Origin: G963677325 sp963677325
Lineage (GTDB): Bacteria > Bacteroidota > Bacteroidia > Bacteroidales > Prolixibacteraceae
DNA: 64,000 bases
Assembly: GCA_963677325.2 (NCBI GenBank)
Contig: CAXXGM010000013.1
Span: 282,832 to 346,831, forward strand
Direction: 5' to 3'
The translations under genes were made by a program, and so were the position numbers. Under the pieces are notes generated by a model. It had not been told where the DNA came from, ran no database searches, and saw nothing but the letters and a program-made list of their open reading frames with translations. Positions within the stretch are counted from its first letter, which is position 1, and the number at the start of each line of letters is the position of its first letter. Positions 1 to 10,278 of this stretch are shown one piece after another.

Positions 1-2
1 CC

Positions 3-3000
3 GGTAGCTCAGCAACAGGATTGGTTGGATTAAACGGCATTAGTACAAAGAACATAAATATTAAAAATAACCTGAATATTACAGGTGGCAATTTATTTTT
101 TCAGAATAATACTGCACAAATGGCCACTGTTGAAAAGAATATCTTTATCTCTTCAGGTGCGATCTTCAATATTTCAACACTCGGAACTGCTGTAAACAAC
201 AGTCTCATGATTGGAGGTGATCTTTCCAATAACGGGACCTTTGACATGAGTGTTGGAAGTAACCGCTTGTGTAATGTGACATTTAACGGGAGTACCGACG
301 CAGTGATTTCTGGAACGGGAGGAATAACAGACTTTTATTCCATAACAGTCAACAAGGGAAGTTCAATGTCTCCATTACTGGATGTTACATCCACTGTTTT
401 TAGTTTCTCCAACAATACAGCCCCTCTTTTACTTTCAAACGGAACTTTCAGATTGACCAGCCCATTATCCGTGACATTATCTGCTATGGGATTATCAATA
501 CCCGCCACCGCGTGTTTATCGGCAAACGGAGGAACAATTCTGTTATCTACCACTGCAGATGATTTGGCAGATGTAGATCTTGCAGGTAAAATTGAAGTTA
601 AATCCGGAAGCATTTCGGTAGGGAATCAGGCCAATAATAATAATAATGACATCGTTTATGCCGGAACCGGTACTCCTACTATCGACGTGCAGGGAGGTAA
701 TCTTTTCGTTAACGGCCAGATTCGCAGAAACATTTCAAGTGGTACTGGATCACTTATTTATAGACAATCGGGCTCCGGTTCGGTAACAATTAATGGACGT
801 AATTTACTGGCAACAAGAGCAAAACTGGAAATACTTAATACAGGAAGTATATTCGAAATGTCTTCTTCAAGTTCATTAACCATTGTCAGGGGAGGAGGAA
901 CTTCTTTTAACGATTTATACATTGTTCCTGCTGCTTCAAATGTTACTGGCGGTACAATCATCTTTGGAAACTCATCTACTGAAGTTGCCAATCAAAATTT
1001 CACACTCAATTCATCAGTTCCTCTCTATAATCTTACAATTGATGGGACCACAAATCCAAAAATTCTTTCTGTTTCCATAAATAATCTGACAATTCTTGGT
1101 AATCTATTGATTAACGCCACCTCTTCATTTAATTCAAATGGTCTTGATCTAACAATCGGAGGTAATCTTTCCAATTTAAATACAGGAGCTGGCACCGGAA
1201 TTACAACAGGGGGGTTTCGCCCGGGTTCATTGACTCAGACAACAACTTTCAACAGTTCAGGGTCCAATCAGTTGATAACTGGTGTGGCCGGAAACTTGAC
1301 CAACTTCGCCAACCTGGTAATAAATAACACAAATTTTTCTGGTGCAGTGTCACTTTCAGCGAATACGGCAATACGAGTAAATAGTGATCTTACCCTTTCA
1401 AATGGAGCACTTACTGATGGAGGAAATATTATTTCTGTAGTTGGAAATATCAGCAATTCCTCTGTTCATTCAGGAACGGGCCGGATAGATTTAGTGGGCG
1501 CCGGAGTACAGATATTGTCTGGAAACGGAACTGGTAAATTTGGCAATTTAAAGCTGAATCCCTCCTATGATGTTCAAATGATCGCTTCTCAGGAAATCAC
1601 AGGAATTCTGACTTTTAATACAAAGATGTTGGATATCGGAAGTAATCTTTTAAAACTTTCAAACACTTCCGCCTCAGCTACTTCCGGGAGTTCCGCGACA
1701 AGCTATATCAGATTAAACGGATTGGTGGCCGATCAGGGGGTCCAGAAATCATATCCCGCTTCAGCTCTTGATTATACCTTCCCTATAGGTGTGGTAGGGA
1801 AATACACTCCTGCCCGTCTGAATGTCACTTCAAATACGGCGCTGGGAGCGATAACCATTGTACCCGTAAACTCTAAACATCCTGGAACAACTAATGCGCT
1901 GGATAAACAATTAAATTATTACTGGAACGTAAAAAAAACAGGTTTTAGTGCTTTGACAGTAAGTCACACCTACTCTTATGTTTCAGGAGATGTTACAGGG
2001 AATGAGAGTTTATATGATGCGGGACATTATTTCTCAGCAAATTGGGATTATGGCTCTTTTACCACCGTTTCGACATCACTTCATACAGCCAATTTTACCG
2101 CTGTAAATTACATAGACGGAGATTTCACTGCAGGAGAAACAAGCGAATTTGGAGTTGTTATGATCTTCTACAGCCGGAATGCAACATTGGGGGGAAATTG
2201 GAATGATGTCAATACGTGGTCAACGGAATCTCACAGCGGCGTTGCAGCGTCTTCTTATCCAAATGGTCAGCCTGTTGTTATTGCATCAGGACACACAGTC
2301 TTAGCTAATGGTTCGTTCCGGAATGCTTATTCTGTGGTGCTTGAGGGCACTCTTGATCTTGCCGCCAATACAGGTCACGATCTGGGAACTGTTACTGGTA
2401 CGGGAACATTAAAAATGAGTCCGGCCATTTCAGGGAATTTTGTTTTCCCGGTAGGAGATTATTCCATTTTTAATTCAAACGGAGGCGGAACAGTCGAACT
2501 TTATAATACAAGCGGAGCAGCGATTTTCCCATCTCCGGTTGTTTATAATAATCTTGTTTTGACTGGGAATGGGACCAAGCAGATGACTAATGCTGATATC
2601 GTAATTAATGGAAATCTTTCAAACGGGACCGGGAGTACTTTTATTGCATCAGGATCTAATAAAATTATACTGACAGGTAACTGGATTAACAATGGTACGT
2701 TTAATCATAACAATGGAAACACTGAGTTCAATGGTACAACTACAATATCCGGATCTTCTGTCACTACTTTTAATAATATAACTATAAATACAGGAAAATC
2801 ACTTACCGGACCACTCTCCTCAACATTCAATATAGCCGGAAACTGGATAAATAACGGCACATTTATCCATAATTCAGGAAATGTAATGTTCAGTGGTTCA
2901 TCTTTAATATCCGGGACATCTGTTACTACTTTTAATAATATTACCATAAATTCAACTAAATCAATGACCGGGAAGCTGAATGACAACTTAATTGTTCAGG

Positions 3001-4799
3001 GTGACTGGTCAAATAATGGCACTTTTATACACAATGGCGGTACAATAACCTTTGATGGAACTTCGTTAATCAGCGGATCATCGGTTACTACATTCGGAAA
3101 TCTTGTCATTAATAGTTCGCGTACATTGAATGCTCCGCTTTCGGGAACAATGGACATAGTGCTTAATTTTACCAATAATGGTATCTTTAATCATAATGAT
3201 GGTAAAATTGTTTTTACCGGTTCAACACAATCTATAGGCGGAACATCACCTACCCTTTTCAATAATCTTGAAATCACCTCAGGAAGTACAGCTACCATGG
3301 TCACTTCAGGAGAAACTTTAAAGGGCATTATTCTTTGCAATGGTACGCTCAATTCAAATGGGAATCTTACTCTGCTTTCTACCTCCTCGCAAAGCGCCCT
3401 TATTGACGGCGCAGGCACGGGAGAGATTTACGGGAACTTAACGATGCAGCGTTATCTTCCTAAGGGATTTGGCTATAAATATTTCAGTTCGCCGTTCCAG
3501 GAAGCGACAGTCGGACAATTCTCCGCTTATGTAAATCTGGCTTCCTCTTTTGCAACTATATACGAGTATGATGAGAACAGGCTTTCTTCAGGGTGGATAA
3601 ATTATACAAATTCTTCGGGGAGATTGGATCCGATGCATAGCTATGCTGTTAATTTCGGAACATCAACATCTCCTGTGACAGTAAGCCTAACCGGAGTTGT
3701 AAACAACAGAACGCTTCAACCTTTAACGCTTACAAACAATGATAAACCCTATACAATGGGATTTAATCTTGTAGGAAATCCGTATCCCTCACCAATAGAT
3801 TGGGATGCAGTCTCGGGTTGGACTAAAACCAACATAGACAATGCTGTTTACTATTTCAATGCCAGCAGTCCAGGAGCTGACGCAGGAGCCAATGATTCGC
3901 TTCAGTACCTGGGGACCTACAGTTCATATATTAATGGAATCTCAAGTGACGGGTCAGCAAATAATATCATACCTGCAATGCAGGGATTTTTTGTCCATGT
4001 TTCAACAATCCATCCTACAGATGCTACACTTATTTTCAACAACGGAATAAGAGTGAATAATCTAAATCCGGTATTTAAATCGGCTGATTTAAATACCCCT
4101 CCTTTGCTTCGGTTGATTGCCGGCTTTAGAGGATCTGAAGCATCAGGTGATCCTGCAGTCATTTATTTTAATGATCTATCAACTCTATCTTTCGACACGG
4201 AACAAGATGCATTAAAACTAATGAATCTGGATACTCGTATTCCGAACCTGTATATAATTTCAAAAGATTCCAAAAAGTTATCTATTGACGCAATACCTTC
4301 TCCCATTGATACTGTTACAAGGATTCCTTTAGGCATTAAGACAGAAATTAGTGGAATCGTTAATTTTAATGTGAAAAATCTGGTAAATATTCCCGCAGAA
4401 ATGAGTGTTTACCTGGAAGATGCAGCCAATCATATCTGTCAGGATTTGAAACTTTATCCTGAATACAGAACACAATTGAATTCAGGTGTGCATGAAAACC
4501 GGTTTTCGCTTATATTTTCATATTCTCCTTTAACAAAGCCACTACCTATTGTTGAAGCTGAAAAATTCACGATGACCCCAGCGGGTGGTGGTTCATGGAC
4601 AGTGAATATTAACCAGACAGAAAATAAAAAACAAATATTCCAAATGGTAAATATGCAGGGTCAGGTGCTCTTCCGTAAAGAAATTTTCGGTAGTGAGACT
4701 ATAGATGTCGGTGAACCTCCGAGTAGCGGTATTTACATAATATCATTAATTTCAGAAAAAAAGATTTTTTCGAAAAAAATATTAATTCAAAAAAGATGA
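3..4799 (+). CDS. T9SS-secreted repeat-rich surface protein (5' partial)
   Basis: The reading frame is open from the first base of the window; the TTG near base 21 is internal, so the true start lies upstream. Over 1,590 residues are visible. The body is a low-complexity, Asn/Thr/Ser/Gly-rich series of short beta-strand repeats with recurrent NNGTF and GNL motifs, as in beta-helix adhesins or filamentous surface proteins. Four consecutive 54-residue units stand out at about residues 886-1101. The last ~75 residues (from about 1515; VNMQGQVLFRKEIFG, SGIYIISLIS, KKILIQKR) match a type A T9SS sorting domain, so the protein should be exported by the type IX system and anchored or released at the cell surface. 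The gene overlaps the DUF4402 gene by ATGA, implying translational coupling. The ligand is unknown. High confidence for T9SS cargo, moderate for adhesin. Confidence 0.85.
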   Translation, partial: GSSATGLVGLNGISTKNINIKNNLNITGGNLFFQNNTAQMATVEKNIFISSGAIFNISTLGTAVNNSLMIGGDLSNNGTFDMSVGSNRLCNVTFNGSTDAVISGTGGITDFYSITVNKGSSMSPLLDVTSTVFSFSNNTAPLLLSNGTFRLTSPLSVTLSAMGLSIPATACLSANGGTILLSTTADDLADVDLAGKIEVKSGSISVGNQANNNNNDIVYAGTGTPTIDVQGGNLFVNGQIRRNISSGTGSLIYRQSGSGSVTINGRNLLATRAKLEILNTGSIFEMSSSSSLTIVRGGGTSFNDLYIVPAASNVTGGTIIFGNSSTEVANQNFTLNSSVPLYNLTIDGTTNPKILSVSINNLTILGNLLINATSSFNSNGLDLTIGGNLSNLNTGAGTGITTGGFRPGSLTQTTTFNSSGSNQLITGVAGNLTNFANLVINNTNFSGAVSLSANTAIRVNSDLTLSNGALTDGGNIISVVGNISNSSVHSGTGRIDLVGAGVQILSGNGTGKFGNLKLNPSYDVQMIASQEITGILTFNTKMLDIGSNLLKLSNTSASATSGSSATSYIRLNGLVADQGVQKSYPASALDYTFPIGVVGKYTPARLNVTSNTALGAITIVPVNSKHPGTTNALDKQLNYYWNVKKTGFSALTVSHTYSYVSGDVTGNESLYDAGHYFSANWDYGSFTTVSTSLHTANFTAVNYIDGDFTAGETSEFGVVMIFYSRNATLGGNWNDVNTWSTESHSGVAASSYPNGQPVVIASGHTVLANGSFRNAYSVVLEGTLDLAANTGHDLGTVTGTGTLKMSPAISGNFVFPVGDYSIFNSNGGGTVELYNTSGAAIFPSPVVYNNLVLTGNGTKQMTNADIVINGNLSNGTGSTFIASGSNKIILTGNWINNGTFNHNNGNTEFNGTTTISGSSVTTFNNITINTGKSLTGPLSSTFNIAGNWINNGTFIHNSGNVMFSGSSLISGTSVTTFNNITINSTKSMTGKLNDNLIVQGDWSNNGTFIHNGGTITFDGTSLISGSSVTTFGNLVINSSRTLNAPLSGTMDIVLNFTNNGIFNHNDGKIVFTGSTQSIGGTSPTLFNNLEITSGSTATMVTSGETLKGIILCNGTLNSNGNLTLLSTSSQSALIDGAGTGEIYGNLTMQRYLPKGFGYKYFSSPFQEATVGQFSAYVNLASSFATIYEYDENRLSSGWINYTNSSGRLDPMHSYAVNFGTSTSPVTVSLTGVVNNRTLQPLTLTNNDKPYTMGFNLVGNPYPSPIDWDAVSGWTKTNIDNAVYYFNASSPGADAGANDSLQYLGTYSSYINGISSDGSANNIIPAMQGFFVHVSTIHPTDATLIFNNGIRVNNLNPVFKSADLNTPPLLRLIAGFRGSEASGDPAVIYFNDLSTLSFDTEQDALKLMNLDTRIPNLYIISKDSKKLSIDAIPSPIDTVTRIPLGIKTEISGIVNFNVKNLVNIPAEMSVYLEDAANHICQDLKLYPEYRTQLNSGVHENRFSLIFSYSPLTKPLPIVEAEKFTMTPAGGGSWTVNINQTENKKQIFQMVNMQGQVLFRKEIFGSETIDVGEPPSSGIYIISLISEKKIFSKKILIQKR
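2676..3323 (+). repeat. four in-frame 162-bp (54-residue) coding repeats
   Basis: Units start at 2676, 2838, 3000 and 3162, exactly 162 bp apart. Each carries the pattern G-x-W-x-NNGTF-x-HN-x-G followed by F-x-G-(S/T)-x-x-ISG and TTFxNxxIN. The fourth is the most diverged. The exact spacing shows tandem duplication of one beta-helix-like coil group. Confidence 0.85.
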
Positions 4800-5317
4800 A
4801 AATCAACCTCGGCATAAAACTACATCAGATAAAGTTTTTCATACTTACGGTGTCGATAGGTTTGTCATTGATTTTCCTTTATTTGCAAGTTGATGCCCAG
4901 GAAAAACCACCTCGGCCAATGAGCGTAATAACATACCAGAACTTGAATTTTGGTTCAATTATTCAGGGAAATTCCGGAGGAACTGTAATCATCTATCCGG
5001 ATGGAACGCGTTCAAGTACAGGGAATTTGATACTTCCTCCCCTCGGTTCTCAGGGGAATGAGGCTATTTTTGAAATAAAAGCCCCGCCAGGTACATTAAT
5101 TACTGTTCTATTGAGTAACACTGTTCTTTCGAACGGAGCACATTCAATGAGCGTTCTCATTGGACCAACCAATCCAATCTCTCCATTTATAACCACTCAT
5201 CAGCAGGCTGGAACCTCGTTTATTCACGTAGGAGCTACACTTACTGTTGGAAATCCTCTTGAAAATCCCGCGGGCAATTATAGTGGATCTTTTACCGTTA
5301 CTTTCATCCAGGAATAA
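4796..5317 (+). CDS. DUF4402 domain secreted protein
   Basis: 173 residues. There is an N-terminal hydrophobic signal segment (about residues 12-34, ending at VDAQ), then a compact beta-rich domain ending in NPAGNYSGSFTVTFIQE, the GxYxGxxxVTV-type end typical of DUF4402. DUF4402 proteins resemble small secreted pilin-like or surface-subunit proteins and often lie in arrays near usher or chaperone genes. The ATG sits inside the stop codon of the upstream surface-protein gene (ATGA), so the two are co-translated. An usher-like outer-membrane gene follows 338 bp downstream, which suggests this protein is a subunit handled by that machinery; that role is inferred. Confidence 0.75.
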   Translation: MKINLGIKLHQIKFFILTVSIGLSLIFLYLQVDAQEKPPRPMSVITYQNLNFGSIIQGNSGGTVIIYPDGTRSSTGNLILPPLGSQGNEAIFEIKAPPGTLITVLLSNTVLSNGAHSMSVLIGPTNPISPFITTHQQAGTSFIHVGATLTVGNPLENPAGNYSGSFTVTFIQE

Positions 5318-5655
5318 AATGAATGTTATATCGTAAAGGTTTATAACAAATCATCGATAGGCCTAAGGTCTCTATGTTTATTCATTCTGTTTTAAAGCTG
5401 GAACAGATGTTTTTCAGTAAAAATGTTGATAACTTCTTGTATAACTGTTGGTAAATATTCCTGAAAATATTTTTAAAGTTCAAAATCAAAAGGCATTTTT
5501 ACTGAAATAAAATTTCTATGATTCGGAGTTGGAAAAACATTTATTATTTAAAATATTCAGAATTATTCAGGTTGAAAGATTGAAATGATTTCCCCCCTTT
5601 TAAGACTAATTTCAAGTGAGTACCCTTACTTTTTCAACGTTTAACCGGATAATGT
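5318..5655. other. intergenic, AT-rich, one inverted repeat
   Basis: No gene seen. A 14-bp perfect inverted repeat (arms 5412-5425 and 5494-5507, reading tttcagtaaaaatg and its complement) could form a long hairpin behind the DUF4402 gene or serve as a regulatory site. No T-run follows, so it is not a clear terminator. A weak TTACTTTTT box at about 5624 is a possible promoter element for the usher-like gene. Confidence 0.4.
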
Positions 5656-6261
5656 ATGACAGAAAAAAAGGCATGCTTCAATGTCAATTGGTACAAAATA
5701 TATCTTTTTTGTATCAGGTGGAGAATTGCAACTTGTATTTTTCTGGGGTTAGTTTTCCTTCCATTTCCCGGCTTTACTCAGGATGTAGTTGAATACGATG
5801 AAATACCTGTCTTTTTTAATGTACAAAAGTTTGGAGGGATGGAGATTAATACGATTATCAAGGATGAAACAGCCTATCTTCCAATAACCGATGTCTTTAA
5901 TTTTCTAAAAGTAAAGAATACAATCTCTAAAGATCTCGACTCTATATCTGGATTTTTCCTTAATCAGAAAGCAATTTACCTGATAGATAAAGATCATAAC
6001 AAAATAATATTTCAAGGTGAAACTTATCAATTAAAACCCGGAGATCTGATTGGTACGGAATTTAATCTTTATCTCAAATCTAATTATTTTGGGGAAATCT
6101 TTGGCCTTGCCTGTACTTTTAATTTTCGGAGTCTTTCAGTAAGCCTTACTACCGACCTTGAACTACCTGTGATCCGTGAAATGCGTCAGGAACAAATGCG
6201 AGCCAATGTCTCCAGACTTAAAGGGGAAGTAAAGGCTGATACTACTGTTGTGTTAATTTAA
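5656..6261 (+). pseudogene. usher-like outer-membrane protein, 5' fragment (IS-disrupted)
   Basis: N-terminal part of a protein of about 1,095 residues cut by an IS630-type element. It has a long N-terminal hydrophobic segment (about residues 25-41, GLVFLPFPGFTQ) and then a domain with LPITDVFNFLK and KPGDLIGTEFNLYL, resembling the plug or N-terminal region of fimbrial-usher-like proteins. The native frame ends at 6244 (codons for K-A-D-T-T); the final residues to the stop at 6261 are read from IS sequence. Removing 6245-7445 joins this frame exactly to 7446-10144. If the IS is fixed in the population the gene is inactive. Confidence 0.75.
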
Positions 6262-6876
6262 AATTGACGGATAAAGTCTTTTAAGTTTGATGCGAGCCTG
6301 ATCGTTTGTAAACTGCCAATTAATTTTAGCGGTTTTATTGTTTCTGTGATTTTTCCATGCTTCTACTTCTGATTTTATTTCCTCAATTGTTGGAATATGC
6401 CGGTTTAAACATTGTCCGTTGAGTACGTGAAGCTCGATTTCTGCCATATTTAGCCAACTCCCATGTTTTGGTGTAAAAATAAACTCAAACCTATCCCAGA
6501 GCCGTTTGGCTTCTTCTGGCACAAATGTTTCATAAAAAGCAGAGGCATCATGTGTTTTGAAATTATCCATGACCAATCTGATCTTTTTCGCAGTAGGGTG
6601 CATCTCATCGGCTATTCGCTTCATAAATTTGGCCCAGTCTTTTTTTGTTTTGTATTCCGTAATTTCAACCAGTCTTTTACCTTTTAACGGTTCATTTGCC
6701 ATAAAAATATTGACCATTCCATGTCTGATGTATTCATAATCCAATCGGGCTTCCTGTCCAGGCTTGATCGGTGTTGAAGCAACTTCTTCGATCAACTGTT
6801 TTGGTGATTCATCCATACAAACAACCGGATAATCTTCATCGTACGGCAGCTTGTAAATATCCAGGACATATTCCAT
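6253..6876 (-). CDS. IS630 transposase, DDE catalytic part
   Basis: 207 residues from the first ATG, but the frame is open back to the A8 run near 6947. The missing stretch encodes KPWKVKGWVIPP and SSEFVANMEYVLDIY, the usual IS630 linker, so the true product is probably a -1 frameshift fusion with the upstream HTH ORF. DDE_3-type motifs are visible: CMDESP (first Asp), VMDNFKTHD (second Asp) and HGSWLNMAEIEL (catalytic Glu). It catalyses cut-and-paste transposition at TA. It lies antisense inside the usher-like gene. Confidence 0.85.
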   Translation of the reverse strand: MEYVLDIYKLPYDEDYPVVCMDESPKQLIEEVASTPIKPGQEARLDYEYIRHGMVNIFMANEPLKGKRLVEITEYKTKKDWAKFMKRIADEMHPTAKKIRLVMDNFKTHDASAFYETFVPEEAKRLWDRFEFIFTPKHGSWLNMAEIELHVLNGQCLNRHIPTIEEIKSEVEAWKNHRNNKTAKINWQFTNDQARIKLKRLYPSILN

Positions 6877-6923
6877 ATTAGCTACAAATTCACTGCTTTG
6901 TCCCGGAGGAATAACCCAGCCCT

Positions 6924-7412
6924 TTACTTTCCAAGGCTTAAGTTCGTTTTTTTTAGAATCTTGCCAACTGTTACATGTGAGATATAATCAATATAGCTCA
7001 GTTCAACCATCTTGTCGGCCAAAAGCCTCAGCGACCATTTTGCAAATCCTTCAGGAGGCTCACTGCAACAGAGCGACACCAATTTTGCTTCAAGATCGCC
7101 ATCCGCCTTTTTGGTGTAATTCTGTGGCGATGCCCGTCGTTCCAAAACACTATCAAAACCTTCTTCAATGAACTTTTTCTTGACTCGGTCAATGGTCCGT
7201 TCTCCAACCCGCAAAATCTTGCATATATCCATGTTCTTAATGTCGGCATCGGATGCGAACTTGCCTTTATCGCAATTCAATAAAATATACGCTGCACGAA
7301 AGGCCTGTGAAGTATGGCTCCCTTTATTGATTACTTTATTGAGCTCTTCAACTTCACTCTTGCTTAATTTAATTGTATAAAGTACCATGTGTTTTTCGGT
7401 AAAGCTACACAA
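6924..7412 (-). CDS. IS630 transposase, N-terminal HTH part
   Basis: 162 residues with the winged helix-turn-helix region of IS630 transposases (KNMDICKILRVGERTIDRVKK, then GFDSVLERRASPQNYTKKADG and SLRLLADKMVEL). A better start may be the internal MVLYTIKLSK at 7388. It ends shortly after a run of eight A (complement of 6947-6954) read as CTA AAA AAA ACG. A -1 slip on A_AAA_AAA moves translation into the DDE frame. DNA recognition is its expected role. High confidence for family, moderate for the programmed frameshift. Confidence 0.8.
   Translation of the reverse strand: MCSFTEKHMVLYTIKLSKSEVEELNKVINKGSHTSQAFRAAYILLNCDKGKFASDADIKNMDICKILRVGERTIDRVKKKFIEEGFDSVLERRASPQNYTKKADGDLEAKLVSLCCSEPPEGFAKWSLRLLADKMVELSYIDYISHVTVGKILKKTNLSLGK
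6947..6954 (-). promoter_or_regulatory. A8 slippery site for -1 transposase frameshift
   Basis: On the minus strand the HTH ORF reads CTA AAA AAA ACG; slipping back one base gives AAA AAC GAA CTT, which is in frame with the DDE ORF. A_AAA_AAA heptamers are known -1 sites in insertion sequences. No stimulatory structure was worked out. Confidence 0.6.
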
Positions 7413-7445
7413 TTAAACCGTCATATCAAAATTAACTTAACACTA

Positions 7446-10144
7446 CGATCAATAGGAATTATCCATTCTTTTCTCTTGGAATGGCAGATTGGTCGGTAAT
7501 TTCAACCCAGCAAGTAAAGGGAAAGAGTGATGCGAGATTTAATTTTACTCTTGGTTCGGTTATTGCAGGAGGTGAAACAAATATTTCTTTGAATTACAAT
7601 AAAAATGCTCCTTTTACGGAGAAAGAACAATATTATTTATGGCGTTTTGTCAATAATGATCATCGTGCCTTACGTCAGACTATGGCCGGGAAAATCTCCA
7701 CTCAGGTTACTTCCTCTATTTTTAATCCCATCGTAGGAGTTCAATTTACCAATACTCCCACTACATACCGCCGTTCTTTTGGAACCTATTCCCTGAGTGA
7801 TATCACGGAGCCTAACTGGATTGTAGAATTATACGTAAACAGCGTATTGGTTGATTATGTAAAAGCTGATGCCAATGGTTTTTTTAAATTTGAAGTTCCC
7901 CTTGTTTATGGGAATTCGGCTGTTATGCTCCGTTTTTATGGACCGTGGGGCGAAGAAAAATCCAGAGAGGTAAATATCAGTATTCCTTTCAATTTTCTAC
8001 CAGCCAGGGAACTGGAGTATTCAATGAGTGCAGGATTTGTTGAAGATTCTCTGAATAGCCGTTTTTCAAGAGCAATAGTGAGTTACGGCTTGACCCCAAG
8101 GATGACTATAGGAGGTGGAGTGGAATATCTCTCTTCGGTCACAAACGGGAGTTCAATGCCTTTTGTAAATACTTCTCTTCGTTTGGGAAATAGTTTACTT
8201 CTTATGGGTGAATATACTCAAAATGTCAGATTCAAAAGTCTTTTAAGTTATCGTATGCCTTCCAATTTACAGATTGAATTGAATTACATCAACTATAAAA
8301 AAGGACAAAAGGCTATTATATACAATTACCTGGAAGAACGTAAAGCCATTATCTCTATTCCCGTAAAAAGCAAAAAATTTTCTGCTTATTCGAGGCTGAC
8401 AATCAATCAGATTGTCATGGAAAATTTAAAAAATACCAACGCTGAATTACTTCTTTCCGGGGTTTTATATGGAGTAAGCACTAATTTTACGACTTATGGT
8501 CTATTTACTGATCCATCAAATCCATTTGTTTACAGTAATCTTTCTCTGGCATTAAGACTTCCTAAAAAAATTGTTTTTACTCCCCAGGTTCAATATGAAT
8601 ATTTATCAAATCAGATTATTTCGACCAAAGCTAATTTTGAGAAACCTCTATTTAACCATGGCTTTCTGAATTTATCCTATGAACAGAATTACAAGAGCAG
8701 GATCAACAGCATTGAAATGGGATTAAGATACGATTTCCCTTATGCCCAGACAGGATTTTCCGCCAGACAAAGCAATGACATGACCAGTTTTGTTCAATCG
8801 GCTAGGGGAAGTCTTATGTTTGACCCAAAATCAAATTATCTGAGTGCCGATAACCGTTCCAGCGTGGGGAAGGGAGCTATCACATTTATTCCATTTCTCG
8901 ATCTTAATTGCAATGGACACCATGATTCTGATGAACCCAAAGTGGCGGGTCTGAACCTCCGCATTGATGGCGGAAAGATTTTAATCAGCGAGCGGGATAC
9001 TACGATTCGGATAGTCGATTTGATCCCATATACAAGCTATTTCGTAGAACTGAACAAGAATAGTTTTGAAAATATAGCTTGGCAATTGAAAAAACAGAGT
9101 ATGACCATCACTGTGGACGCTAATCAGTTTAGAAACATAGAAATTCCTGTGGCTGTAATGGGGGAAGTATCTGGAACTGTTTACGAAAAGGGATCAAATG
9201 AAAAGATAGGAATGGGCCGAATACGTGTTAATTTTTACCGAAATGATTCTCTTATGGGAAGTACCTTGAGCGAGCCGGATGGATATTTCAGTTTACTGGG
9301 ACTCGCTCCCGGTTCATATACAGTTCGGATTGACACCATGCAGTTGAAAAAAATCATGCAACTGAAAAATATTGATTTGACGGTCTCTCCTGAATCTTTA
9401 CCTGTAAATGTAGCGCGTTCCAGGGACGGAGATGTAATTGATGGATTGGAATTTACACTTTATTCAACACCTCGGCAGGAAAAGAATACCGGTAAGAAAT
9501 CAAAATCAGGATCAATGCCTGAAACCATAAAGACAGATACTTCCAACGTGAAATCAATAAAATTGAAGGGAAAGGATTCTGCTTTAACTGGAGACTCTGA
9601 TAAACAGAAAAAGTCAATCGACAATCCGATTTCTGAATCATTCCTAAAATCCCCGGTCCATGGTCAAACAGATTCTGTATTGGTACAGGGAAGAACGGAA
9701 ATTCAGGTCGGCGCTTTTGCCAAAAAAGCGAATGCAGTATCTTTACTGAAAAAGGTTGAGAAAGTCACCGGACGGAAATGCATCATTCTTAATGAAGAAG
9801 GACTTTATAAGGTAAGGGTTCCCGGTTTTAAAGACAGAATACAGGCCAGTTCCATTTTACCTGAAATGATAGCTAAGGGATTCAGCGACGCTTTCGTTGT
9901 AGTTTATCACCAGGGGATAGTTATTCAGGCGTGTGCCTTTATTCATGAGCTCAATGCTCTGGCTGTTCAAAAGAAACTCACTGTATTAACCGGCCGTAAA
10001 ATTAAAATCATTAAGGAAGAAGGTTTCTACAAGGTTCGTATAGAGGGTTTCTCGGGAAGAAAAGAAGCACAGACTTATCTGCCGGAACTTATCCGCAAAG
10101 GTTTCCCGGATGCATTTATCGTAAGGGATAAAATTACACTTTGA
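7446..10144 (+). pseudogene. usher-like outer-membrane protein with C-terminal SPOR domains, 3' fragment
   Basis: C-terminal ~900 residues of the gene begun at 5656. The frame is open from the IS junction (TTINRNYPFFSLGMADW); the ATG at 7481 is internal. Order of parts: a beta-barrel region with usher-like features (TPTTYRRSFGTYSL; NGFFKFEVPLVYGNS; LRFYGPWGEEKS), a long barrel-like stretch, an SdrD/carboxypeptidase-regulatory-like segment (FLDLNCNGHHDSDEP; PDGYFSLLGLAPGSYTVRID), a charged Ser/Lys linker, and two consecutive SPOR-like repeats (about 9697-9905 and 9925-10135, IQVGAFAKKANA and IQACAFIHELNA). SPOR domains bind denuded peptidoglycan, so the barrel may be tied to the cell wall. Function as a secretion pore for DUF4402 subunits is inferred. 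Confidence 0.7.
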
Positions 10145-10278
10145 AAAATCGGGTAAAGAATTCTGACTGACGGGAATATGCCAGTTGATCCATTTTTTGG
10201 TTAAATAAATTTTCATTTTATCTTTATTTTTTCTTATCTTATCTTATATTCAGGATAAATTAAAATTTATAAGATAAA

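Larger units (their letters stand above)
6245..7443 (-). mobile_element. IS630-family insertion sequence (~1.2 kb)
   Basis: A TA dinucleotide flanks both sides (6243-6244 and 7444-7445), the usual IS630/Tc1-mariner target duplication, and removing the element restores the host reading frame. The ends carry imperfect inverted repeats: gtgttaa then ttaaaattga then cgg on the left, and gtgttaagttaattttga then tgacgg on the right complement. The length, about 1,199 bp, suits the family. It encodes a helix-turn-helix ORF and a DDE ORF on the minus strand, in different frames around an A8 slippery run. Confidence 0.85.

Noticed and set aside
7481..10144. Independent gene starting at ATG 7481
   Set aside because: The frame is open upstream to the IS boundary and joins exactly to the 5' fragment, so this ATG is internal.
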